A DNA stretch of 14,860 nt from Bacteroidales bacterium (GTDB lineage Bacteria > Bacteroidota > Bacteroidia > Bacteroidales > JAOZVK01). A program made the position numbers and the translations under genes. The notes below the pieces were generated by a model. The model worked only from the letters and a program-made list of their open reading frames with translations. It made no database searches and was not told the DNA's origin. This document shows, one piece after another, positions 7,515 to 13,933 of this stretch; positions within the stretch are counted from its first letter, which is position 1; the number at the start of each line of letters is the position of its first letter. The stretch spans positions 1-14,860 of the forward strand of contig JAOZVK010000080.1 of the NCBI GenBank assembly GCA_029938185.1. Direction: 5' to 3'.

Positions 7515-9020
7515 ATGGATAATCGTATTTTTATATTCGATACTACATTAAGAGATGGAGAACAAGTTCCAGGGTGTCAATTAAATACAATTGAAAAAAT
7601 TCAAGTTGCAAAAATGCTTGAAAAATTAGGAGTAGACGTTATTGAAGCTGGTTTTCCAATATCAAGTCCAGGGGATTTTAATTCAGTAATAGAAATTTCA
7701 AAAGCTGTAACCGAGCCGACTATTTGTGCACTAACACGTGCAGTAAAAAAGGATATTGACGTAGCAGCCGAATCGCTAAAATATGCAAAACGTAAACGAA
7801 TACATACAGGAATAGGTACTTCTATTTATCATATAAAATATAAACTGAACTCAACACCCGAAGAAATAATAAAACGAGCAGTTGAAGCAGTAAGTTATGC
7901 CAAAAAATATGTAGAAGATATTGAATTTTATGCCGAAGATGCTGGTAGAAGCGATAATGTTTATTTAGCCCAAGTGATTGAGGCTGTTATAAAAGCTGGA
8001 GCAACAGTCGTAAATATACCAGATACCACCGGTTATTGTTTGCCTTATGACTATGGTGAAAAAATACGTTTTTTGAAAGAAAATGTGAGCAATATTGATA
8101 AAGCTATAATATCAACACATTGTCATAATGATTTAGGAATGGCAACAGCAAACAGTATTTCAGGAGTTGTAAATGGAGCAAGACAAGTAGAAGTTACAAT
8201 TAATGGAATAGGTGAAAGAGCAGGTAATACTTCGCTTGAAGAAATAGCAATGATATTGCAAAGTCACAAAGATTTGAATTATTATACAAATATAAAATCA
8301 AAAAAAATAGTTAAAGCAAGTCGTTTGGTTTCTACGCTTATGCGAATGCCTGTGCAGCCCAACAAAGCAATTGTAGGTAGAAATGCATTTGCACATTCTT
8401 CTGGGATACACCAAGATGGAGTATTAAAAAATAGAGAAAATTATGAAATAATTGACCCAAAAGAAGTTGGTATAACCGAATCGTCAATAGTACTTACAGC
8501 CCGAAGTGGAAGAGCAGCTTTGAAACATAGAACTAAAAAATTGGGTTTTGAGTTAAGCAAAGATAAGATTGATAAATTATATGAAGATTTTTTAATCTTA
8601 GCTGATAAAAAGAAAGATATAAACGATGATGACCTTTTGATATTGTTGCATGAAGAAAGACGCAGAAATAAGAAAATGAAACTTGATTTATTACAGGTTG
8701 TTTGTGGTAAAGGCTTGAAAGCTACTGCAACAGTCAAAATAATGATTAATGATACTGAGCATCTTGAATCTGCAACTGGAAATGGTCCGATAGATGCTGC
8801 ATTTACAGCAGTAAAAAACATAATTAAAAGAAAAATTAAACTCGAAGAATTTCTTATTCAAGCAATAACAAGAGGTAGCGATGATATAGGAAAAGTTCAT
8901 ATACAAATACAACGAAAAGGCAGAATGTATTATGGATTTTCAGCAAATACTGATATCATAACAGCTTCTGTTGAAGCGTTTATTGATGCAATTGCAAATA
9001 GTTTGAATGGAAATTTGTAA
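7515..9020 (+). CDS. leuA: 2-isopropylmalate synthase
   Basis: This cytosolic enzyme condenses acetyl-CoA with 2-oxoisovalerate, the committed step of leucine synthesis. It has 501 residues, a normal length. The TIM-barrel HMGL-like domain opens with DTTLRDGEQVPGC (9-21). The divalent metal ligands are Asp14, His202 and His204 (THCHND), and Asn238 in GERAGNTS. The linker carries HSSGIHQDGVLKN (294-306). The C-terminal LeuA dimer domain (about 370-500) has NGPIDAAFTAVK (423-434), the fold that binds leucine for feedback inhibition. A citramalate or homocitrate synthase is the main alternative, but direct linkage to leuC and leuD supports LeuA. Regulation by leucine at the protein level is expected from the family. 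It is first of three codirectional leu genes, with leuC starting 169 bases later. Confidence 0.95.
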   Translation: MDNRIFIFDTTLRDGEQVPGCQLNTIEKIQVAKMLEKLGVDVIEAGFPISSPGDFNSVIEISKAVTEPTICALTRAVKKDIDVAAESLKYAKRKRIHTGIGTSIYHIKYKLNSTPEEIIKRAVEAVSYAKKYVEDIEFYAEDAGRSDNVYLAQVIEAVIKAGATVVNIPDTTGYCLPYDYGEKIRFLKENVSNIDKAIISTHCHNDLGMATANSISGVVNGARQVEVTINGIGERAGNTSLEEIAMILQSHKDLNYYTNIKSKKIVKASRLVSTLMRMPVQPNKAIVGRNAFAHSSGIHQDGVLKNRENYEIIDPKEVGITESSIVLTARSGRAALKHRTKKLGFELSKDKIDKLYEDFLILADKKKDINDDDLLILLHEERRRNKKMKLDLLQVVCGKGLKATATVKIMINDTEHLESATGNGPIDAAFTAVKNIIKRKIKLEEFLIQAITRGSDDIGKVHIQIQRKGRMYYGFSANTDIITASVEAFIDAIANSLNGNL

Positions 9021-9090
9021 TTTTGTATAAAAATTAAAATTTTTCGATATTTGTTTTTACACAATTAGCTATATGATAATTATTTATAAG

Positions 9091-9127
9091 AATGCGTAAG
9101 CCACATTAATTAGGTCGAAGACCTTAT
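9091..9127 (+). repeat. Hairpin element, first of a tandem pair before leuC
   Basis: The arm AATGCGTAAGCCACATTAAT precedes the hairpin AGGTC-GAA-GACCT at 9112-9124. It lies 51 bases upstream of a second copy in the same orientation. Together they fill most of the leuA-leuC gap. Confidence 0.8.
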
Positions 9128-9141
9128 TAGAATATTAATAG

Positions 9142-9177
9142 AATGCGTGAGCAACATTAAGTAGGTCAAAGACCTTA
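9142..9177 (+). repeat. Hairpin element, second of the tandem pair before leuC
   Basis: The arm AATGCGTGAGCAACATTAAG precedes the hairpin AGGTC-AAA-GACCT at 9163-9175, with the loop changed from GAA to AAA and the stem intact. The hairpin ends 14 bases before the leuC ATG. With the joining sequence (TTATTAGAATATTAATAG) this copy matches the reversed copy after 11925 over about 55 bases. Confidence 0.8.
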
Positions 9178-9189
9178 AATTTGATAAAA

Positions 9190-10623
9190 ATGATAAATAA
9201 ATCAAAAACATTATTTGATAAAATTTGGAAAAAGCATATTGTTAAAAAAATTGAGGGAGGTCCTGAAGTATTATATATAGACAAACATTTCATACATGAA
9301 GTAACAAGTCCTCAGGCTTTTGAGGGACTTTCACAAAGAGGTATTAATGTTTTCAGAACATCAAACACAATAGCAACTGCCGACCACAATGTTCCAACAA
9401 TAAATCAGCACTTGCCAATTAAAGATAAGTTATCGAAAATACAAGTTGAGACATTACGCGAAAACTGTTCAAAATTTGGTGTTGAATTATTTGATTTAGA
9501 ACATAAATATCAAGGAATTGTTCATATAATAGGACCTGAGCTTGGAATAACTAAGCCCGGAATGACAATTGTATGTGGTGATAGTCACACAGCAACACAT
9601 GGAGCATTTGGCTCAATTGCTTTTGGTATAGGAACTAGCGAAGTCGAAATGGTTTTGGCTTCACAATGTTTGATGCAAAATAAACCAAAACAAATGAGAT
9701 TAAATATTAATGGTACTCTAAATAAATATGTTACTGCTAAAGATATAATATTGTATATAATATCTGAAATTTCATCAAGTGGAGCAACAGGACATTTTAT
9801 TGAATATTCAGGGTCCACTATTGACAATTTGTCGATGGACGAAAGGATGACAATTTGTAATATGAGTATAGAAATGGGTGCAAGAGGTGGAATGATTGCC
9901 CCCGACGAAACAACATATTCTTATATGACAGAAAGAGTATTTGCTCCAAAAGGTGATGATTTTGAAAAAGCAAAGCAAAATTGGACAAAATTATTTTCTG
10001 ACTCTGATGCGAAATTTGATAAAGAATATCATTTCAATGCTGCTGATATTAAGCCAATGATAACATTTGGAACAAACCCAGGTATGGGTATTAATATAAA
10101 TAAAACCATTCCATACTTTGAGAATCAAAAAACCGAAAAAAATGAAAATTCGTATAATAAAGCATTAAATTATATGGGTTTCAAACAAGGCGAAAGTTTA
10201 ATTGGAAAAAAAATAAACTATATTTTTGTAGGAAGTTGTACAAATGGTAGGCTTGCGGATTTACGCATTTTTTCTGAAATAGTTAAAGGAAGAAAAAAAG
10301 CCGAAAATATTATAGCATATATTGTTCCAGGTTCAAAAAAAGTTGAACAACAAGCAAAAGAAGAGGGTATTGAAGATATATTAAATAAAGCAGGCTTCGA
10401 ACTCCGACAACCCGGTTGCTCTGCATGTTTGGCAATGAATGATGATAAAGTTCCTCAAGGAGAGTATTGTGTTTCAACTTCAAATAGAAATTTTGAGGGA
10501 CGACAAGGCGAAGGTTCTAAAACTATTTTGGCGAGTCCTTTAATTGCTGCTGTTACTGCCATTACTGGTGAAATTGTTGATTTAGACATTTTTTTTATCA
10601 GTAGGTCAAGACCTTCAGTTTAA
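9190..10623 (+). CDS. leuC: 3-isopropylmalate dehydratase, large subunit
   Basis: This is the catalytic subunit of isopropylmalate isomerase, an aconitase-family [4Fe-4S] enzyme that works with LeuD to convert 2- to 3-isopropylmalate. It has 477 residues. The aconitase core includes CGDSHTATHGAFGSIAFGIG (129-148). The cluster cysteines are Cys350 (GSCTNGR), Cys410 and Cys413 (PGCSACLAMN). I start it at the ATG at 9190; an in-frame TTG at 9181 would add only three residues and lies against the repeat. The C-terminus is odd: after EIVDLDIF, the tail FISRSRPSV is translated from a T8 run and a hairpin repeat whose loop is one base short. That deletion separates the leuC frame from leuD. A frameshift or natural tail change is possible here. 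leuD follows after 17 bases. Confidence 0.94.
   Translation: MINKSKTLFDKIWKKHIVKKIEGGPEVLYIDKHFIHEVTSPQAFEGLSQRGINVFRTSNTIATADHNVPTINQHLPIKDKLSKIQVETLRENCSKFGVELFDLEHKYQGIVHIIGPELGITKPGMTIVCGDSHTATHGAFGSIAFGIGTSEVEMVLASQCLMQNKPKQMRLNINGTLNKYVTAKDIILYIISEISSSGATGHFIEYSGSTIDNLSMDERMTICNMSIEMGARGGMIAPDETTYSYMTERVFAPKGDDFEKAKQNWTKLFSDSDAKFDKEYHFNAADIKPMITFGTNPGMGININKTIPYFENQKTEKNENSYNKALNYMGFKQGESLIGKKINYIFVGSCTNGRLADLRIFSEIVKGRKKAENIIAYIVPGSKKVEQQAKEEGIEDILNKAGFELRQPGCSACLAMNDDKVPQGEYCVSTSNRNFEGRQGEGSKTILASPLIAAVTAITGEIVDLDIFFISRSRPSV
10603..10614. repeat. Shortened hairpin (AGGTC-AA-GACCT) inside the leuC 3' end
   Basis: This is the family's hairpin with a 2-base loop instead of three, and no recognisable arm. 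It is translated as part of the last codons of leuC (SRSRPSV) and lies 26 bases before the leuD ATG. Orientation cannot be judged from the AA loop alone, though AA fits the GAA strand. Confidence 0.65.
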
Positions 10624-10640
10624 ACAAAATAAATAATAAT

Positions 10641-11237
10641 ATGGAAAAATTTATTAAATTAGAATCATTTTGTGTTCCATTGAATATGGAGAATATTGAT
10701 ACAGACCAGATAATTCCTGCACGTTTTTTAAAAGCAATAAATAAGGACAGTTTCGGTAAAAATTTATTTAGAGATTGGAGATATAATAAAAATAATGAAC
10801 CGAAAGCTGATTTTGTTTTAAATGATTCTACGTATAACGGAAATATACTACTTGTAGGCAGAAACTTTGGTTGTGGTTCCAGTCGCGAGCATGCAGCTTG
10901 GGCAATAAAAGATTATGGTTTTAAAGTAGTAATATCAAGTTTTTTTGCTGATATTTTTAAAAATAATGCCTTAAATAATGGACTACTTCCTTTGCAGGTT
11001 TCAGATAATTTTTTGTCTTTAATTTTTGATAAAGTTTATAATAATCCAAAAACATTGATTAGAGTCGATTTAGCAAACAGTAAAATTGAAATTATTGAAA
11101 CTGGAGAGTTTGAAAATTTTGAAATTAACGAATATAAAAAAACTTGTTTAATTAGTGGATACGACGATATAGATTATTTATTAAGTATTAAAAATGAAAT
11201 TTCGGAGTTTGAAAAAATAGGCTCTTCGAGCCTTTAA
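10641..11237 (+). CDS. leuD: 3-isopropylmalate dehydratase, small subunit
   Basis: This small subunit forms the swivelling substrate-recognition half of isopropylmalate isomerase with LeuC. It has 198 residues, a normal length. MENIDTDQIIPARFLK (16-31) is the conserved N-terminal motif. GRNFGCGSSREHAAWAI (73-89) is the hallmark of the swivel domain. FFADIFKNNALNNGLLPL (101-118) completes the site. Translation is probably coupled to leuC, 17 bases upstream. The last five residues (GSSSL) are encoded by a hairpin repeat at 11219-11233, so the native end was probably near EFEKI. No leuB follows: the next gene is an unrelated GIY-YIG-like protein, so 3-isopropylmalate dehydrogenase must be elsewhere. 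Confidence 0.95.
   Translation: MEKFIKLESFCVPLNMENIDTDQIIPARFLKAINKDSFGKNLFRDWRYNKNNEPKADFVLNDSTYNGNILLVGRNFGCGSSREHAAWAIKDYGFKVVISSFFADIFKNNALNNGLLPLQVSDNFLSLIFDKVYNNPKTLIRVDLANSKIEIIETGEFENFEINEYKKTCLISGYDDIDYLLSIKNEISEFEKIGSSSL
11219..11234 (-). repeat. Hairpin element at the leuD 3' end, variant stem
   Basis: AGGCTC-TTC-GAGCCT has a 6-bp stem differing from the usual AGGTC at positions changed on both sides, so pairing is kept. The TTC loop marks the reverse orientation, as expected at a plus-strand gene end. It encodes the final residues of LeuD, and the stop codon (11235-11237) follows directly. It could also help end the leu transcript, but no long T-run follows. No arm is recognisable. 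Confidence 0.65.
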
Positions 11238-11313
11238 TAATATATAAGTAGGTTATCATATAAAATCGACACTTTGTAAAGTTATAACTTATTGTAATTC
11301 TGGTGTAAACAAA

Positions 11314-11345
11314 ATTATCAATTGTTTATTATCAATTGTCAATTA
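11314..11345. repeat. Short TTATCAATTG direct repeat
   Basis: TTATCAATTG occurs twice (near 11316 and 11329), followed by a TCAATT partial copy, in the gap between leuD and the GIY-YIG-like gene. This is low-complexity repeat sequence like that after the ArsR gene, with no assignable role. Confidence 0.35.
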
Positions 11346-11396
11346 CTTAGGTTTAAATATTTTAACCACTGAGTTTCAAAAGTGTAAAATTTATAC

Positions 11397-11424
11397 AAGC
11401 AGAGTAAATGGCTCGAAAAGTCTA
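11397..11424 (+). repeat. Decayed hairpin element before the GIY-YIG-like gene
   Basis: AAGCAGAGTAAATGGCTCG aligns with the arm-plus-hairpin of the family (AAGCAACATTAAAT then the stem) with one gap. GGCT (11410-11413) can pair with AGTC (11419-11422) through one G-U, around a CGAAA loop. It ends 15 bases before the ATG, in the orientation seen before other genes. I read it as a degenerate copy. Confidence 0.4.
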
Positions 11425-11439
11425 AATAGTTTTAAACAA

Positions 11440-11925
11440 ATGGGATCAATAAGTAAAATAAAATATCATAATTTCGAGAAATACTTAAAAAATTTCGAGG
11501 AATATATTAATGTATTAGAAAATAATAAATTTCCAGCAGATCAAATTCATCAAAAAAGAATAGGCGAAAAAACATTTTTAAATCTTAAAGGTTTGAAAAA
11601 CTTTAAAGGTTTATATGCTTTTTGGAAAAAAGAGGATTTAATGTATGTTGGAGTTTCTAAGTATGTTATAAATAAATTATTTCAAGAAATAAAAGGAAAT
11701 ACATACAAAGAAGCAATTTTTGCCCACAAAATTGCCTATGCTGATAATAAAGATTTACCAAATAATAAAGTTCCCAAACCTATTATAAAAAAAATACAGG
11801 ATACACAAATATCTAAAATGCAAATCAGTTATATTGAAATAAATAATGATATTGAGCTATATCTTTTTGAAATATTTGCTGCCTTATATTTTGAATCATT
11901 ATTTAATACTTTTGAAATTGAATAA
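11440..11925 (+). CDS. GIY-YIG nuclease-like protein, probably degenerate
   Basis: This is a 161-residue soluble protein. GLYAFWKKEDLMYVGVS (57-73) is the GIY-YIG motif pair (GLY at 57-59, YVG at 69-71), followed by a helix (KYVINKLFQEIKG, 74-86). In active members that helix carries the catalytic arginine, as in ISxNxxxRL. Here lysine (Lys79 in INKL) occupies that neighbourhood, so nuclease activity is doubtful. The acidic residues of the C-terminal helix (IELYLFEIFAALYFE, 138-152) could include the family's metal-binding glutamate. The N-terminal 50 residues are charged and helical, with no recognised domain. It follows leuD by 202 bases and is probably not part of leucine synthesis. Its stop codon shares its last base with a hairpin element. 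Confidence 0.6.
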   Translation: MGSISKIKYHNFEKYLKNFEEYINVLENNKFPADQIHQKRIGEKTFLNLKGLKNFKGLYAFWKKEDLMYVGVSKYVINKLFQEIKGNTYKEAIFAHKIAYADNKDLPNNKVPKPIIKKIQDTQISKMQISYIEINNDIELYLFEIFAALYFESLFNTFEIE

Positions 11926-11980
11926 GGTCTTCGACCTTTTTAATGTGGCTTACGCATTCTATTAATGTTCTAATAACATG
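11925..11980 (-). repeat. Hairpin element at the GIY-YIG-like gene 3' end
   Basis: The hairpin AGGTC-TTC-GACCT is at 11925-11937, and the TAA stop (11923-11925) shares its last A. The arm then runs away from the gene (TTTAATGTGGCTTACGCATT). The match to the sequence at 9125-9176 continues beyond the arm to about 11979, as if copied from a tandem array. Confidence 0.8.
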
Positions 11981-12005
11981 CAATTTAAGAAAAAGTAAAT
12001 GTAGA

Positions 12006-12050
12006 AAAACTTTTGTATAACTCCTTAGTAAGCACCCATACAAAAGTTTT
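12006..12050. terminator. 13-bp inverted repeat between convergent genes, possible terminator
   Basis: AAAACTTTTGTAT (12006-12018) and its complement ATACAAAAGTTTT (12038-12050) flank 19 bases. The structure lies between the convergent GIY-YIG-like and Fe-S factor genes, where a two-way transcript end is expected. The word ACAAAAGTTTT also occurs singly near 7395 and 12547, so this may be a repeat rather than a terminator. Confidence 0.4.
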
Positions 12051-12099
12051 CACCTATTTAGTATAGAGCTTACTTTTTGAAATACCGTTTATTATATAT

Positions 12100-12134
12100 C
12101 TTGCGTAAGCAACATTAAAAAGCTCGAAGAGCTA
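12100..12134 (+). repeat. Hairpin element at the Fe-S factor gene 3' end, compensated stem
   Basis: The arm CTTGCGTAAGCAACATTAAAA leads into AGCTC-GAA-GAGCT at 12121-12133. Two positions of each stem side differ from AGGTC/GACCT in a way that keeps all five pairs. The TAG stop of the minus-strand gene (12132-12134) overlaps two bases of the hairpin. Confidence 0.8.
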
Positions 12135-12449
12135 CATGTTCAAAAACTTTTTACCTTCATCTGTTATCATTTCGGGAGTCCATTCTGGCTCCCATACAAG
12201 CTCAACATCAGCCTTATAGTCTTGCCAATTAGCCTCCACCACTGTTTCAACATGCTTTATAATAGTATCGCCTACGGGACAACCTCTCGCCGAAAGCGTC
12301 ATAGTTACATAAATAATTTTGTCGTTGTCATTTATTTCAACTTTATATATTAAGCCTAAATCAACAATATTTATCTCTACCTCTGGGTCAATAACTGTTT
12401 TAATAACATTTACAACTTTTTGTTCTTCTTGTGATAAATTTTCTAACAT
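12132..12449 (-). CDS. MIP18/DUF59 iron-sulfur cluster assembly factor (SufT/PaaD-like)
   Basis: This is a 105-residue cytosolic protein consisting of a single MIP18 (DUF59) domain. DPEVEINIVDLGLIY (21-35) holds the invariant DPE at 21-23. LSARGCPVGDTI (52-63) contains the conserved reactive Cys57. VWEPEWTPEMIT (85-96) is the C-terminal motif. Members help mature Fe-S proteins (SufT, eukaryotic Cia2/MIP18) or metal centres such as that served by PaaD. It is third and last in a minus-strand run after the DUF2249 and membrane genes, 188 bases from the latter, with a hairpin element at both ends. This setting suggests repair or maturation of Fe-S centres, possibly under NO or redox stress. A direct link to the nearby [4Fe-4S] LeuC is only inferred. 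Confidence 0.9.
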   Translation of the reverse strand: MLENLSQEEQKVVNVIKTVIDPEVEINIVDLGLIYKVEINDNDKIIYVTMTLSARGCPVGDTIIKHVETVVEANWQDYKADVELVWEPEWTPEMITDEGKKFLNM

Positions 12450-12477
12450 TTTTATATATTTTAATTTTGATTCATAA

Positions 12478-12511
12478 AGGTCAGCGACCTGTTTAATGTT
12501 GCTTGCGCACG
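12478..12511 (-). repeat. Hairpin element before the Fe-S factor gene
   Basis: In the gene's direction the arm GTGCGCAAGCAACATTAAAC is followed by AGGTC-GCT-GACCT (12490-12478), with an unusual GCT loop and an intact stem. It ends 28 bases before the start codon at 12449. Confidence 0.75.
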
Positions 12512-12581
12512 ATAATATATTTTCAATGGTTCAATTAAGTCCTGTTACAAAAGTTTTTCGACATTTTCTTACTCACAATTC

Positions 12582-12641
12582 CTTGATTAGATTGTTTTTG
12601 TACTAATGCGTAAGCAATTATAAATAGGTCGAAGACCTTAT
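12582..12641 (+). repeat. Long copy of the hairpin element at the membrane protein 3' end
   Basis: This 60-base copy matches 5161-5220 without gaps, at 55 of 60 positions. The hairpin AGGTC-GAA-GACCT is at 12626-12638, and the TAA stop of the minus-strand gene (12638-12640) shares its last base. Both long copies sit at the ends of minus-strand membrane protein genes. Confidence 0.85.
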
Positions 12642-13933
12642 AATGGTTTAGATATATCTTTATGATAAACAATCATAAATGTATTATATGCATACAAAAC
12701 AGATGTCAATAAAAATAAACCTGCACTGATTTGAACTAATAAACTACATTTTGCAAAAACAGCAATAATTAACGATAATATTGCTGGTACATATGTATAG
12801 TAGTGAGCATTAGCTAATTTTACCGAATACATATCAGCAGGCATGGGTATTTTGTACTTACCAACTTTATCTTGATATTTTTGTAACCAAACAATAAATG
12901 GAAGTGTTTTGTACATTTGCCCCAATATCAATGACGTAAAAAACCCAAGTATTAAACTAATTCCATATGCTATACTAAATTGGATATTGAAACTTCCCAT
13001 AAAATCGGGACTTAAAAAAGAAATAAAACCAAAAATGATAGTTAAAAACAACAGAATAAAAGAAAAAACTGATAATTTCAAACCTATATCTAATTTTTTT
13101 CGTAGCCTTGCTTTGTATGCATCATAATTGTACTTTATAAAAAATATTATTCCCAAAGTAATTACTATATATAGTAGTAGTAACAATATTTCATTTGGAT
13201 AAAAAGTGTAAACAATGCTTATAGCAACTAAACCTAAATTACTTAAATAGTATGAATAATGCAAGTATTTTATTTTTAGCTTATGAGCTATAAAAAACAT
13301 AGGTAATAACTTACTTGCTACACCTATTACAAGCATCATAAACCAACCTATTATTCCAAAATTTGCATGTATCTTTAGCAATTCAACATTTGATTTTCCT
13401 ATCCAAGAATAAGATGTATTAAGTATAATAAAAATACCTAATAAGATTGTAAGCAAAAGCCAAAACACTGATGTTACAATAAATCTAATTTCAACACCTC
13501 TTTGACTCGAACTAAGTGAACTTTTTATTGCATTAATTGCAAACAAAAAAGTAGAAACAATAACTAAAGTTGCACCTATTTCTATAAGTATTGTTAATAA
13601 AATATATGAATACCAAAAACTAATTGCCATAAGAATAGTTCCTAATCCAAGAGTAAAAAAACTTATATATGCCAAAATTTCGCTATATAATTTTACCTCC
13701 ATAACAACTGGTATTAATTGATATAATGCTCCATAGATAATCATAGTTATCCAACCTAATACCAACACATGTACTATTCCTAGTACTTTGGGTCCTATAT
13801 ACAAACTCACAATATCGTCTGATGCAAAAAACAACATAACTGATGCCGCTATAAATGCTAAAGCTCCAAAAACATAATGTGGTAAAACTACATTAGGTGA
13901 GGGAGCATTTTTTGTGCTTAAACCTGCCTTCAT
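12638..13933 (-). CDS. Multi-spanning heme-copper oxidase subunit I/NnrS-like membrane protein
   Basis: This is a 431-residue inner-membrane protein with about 12 hydrophobic segments. Candidate heme or metal ligands are His19, His55, His189, His217, His225 and His377. A motif recurs three times: GWITMIIYGALYQLIP (60-75), GWFMMLVIGVASKLLP (196-211) and GFFTSLILGQMYKTLP (330-345). The first two are preceded by histidine (55 and 189). This resembles the cytochrome oxidase subunit I-like and NnrS-like proteins near nitric oxide genes, but the binuclear-centre motifs of a true oxidase are not evident, so catalysis is unproven. The start overlaps the DUF2249 stop by four bases (ATGA), so the two are translated together. 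The stop overlaps a hairpin element. A role in NO or heme handling is inferred from context. Confidence 0.55.
   Translation of the reverse strand: MKAGLSTKNAPSPNVVLPHYVFGALAFIAASVMLFFASDDIVSLYIGPKVLGIVHVLVLGWITMIIYGALYQLIPVVMEVKLYSEILAYISFFTLGLGTILMAISFWYSYILLTILIEIGATLVIVSTFLFAINAIKSSLSSSQRGVEIRFIVTSVFWLLLTILLGIFIILNTSYSWIGKSNVELLKIHANFGIIGWFMMLVIGVASKLLPMFFIAHKLKIKYLHYSYYLSNLGLVAISIVYTFYPNEILLLLLYIVITLGIIFFIKYNYDAYKARLRKKLDIGLKLSVFSFILLFLTIIFGFISFLSPDFMGSFNIQFSIAYGISLILGFFTSLILGQMYKTLPFIVWLQKYQDKVGKYKIPMPADMYSVKLANAHYYTYVPAILSLIIAVFAKCSLLVQISAGLFLLTSVLYAYNTFMIVYHKDISKPL

Noticed and set aside
8441..8912. Minus-strand open frames inside leuA
   Set aside because: They are antisense frames of a strongly conserved gene, with no recognisable features.
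9181..9189. TTG start for leuC
   Set aside because: An ATG nine bases later gives a normal N-terminus, and the TTG touches the hairpin element.
11219..11238. Hairpin at the leuD end as a strong intrinsic terminator
   Set aside because: The stem is only 6 bp and no T-run follows (TTAATAATATA). It is better explained as a member of the hairpin family.
2932..12641. CRISPR array as an explanation of the recurring palindromes
   Set aside because: The copies are dispersed over nearly 10 kb, inverted in places, with no regular spacers and no cas genes.
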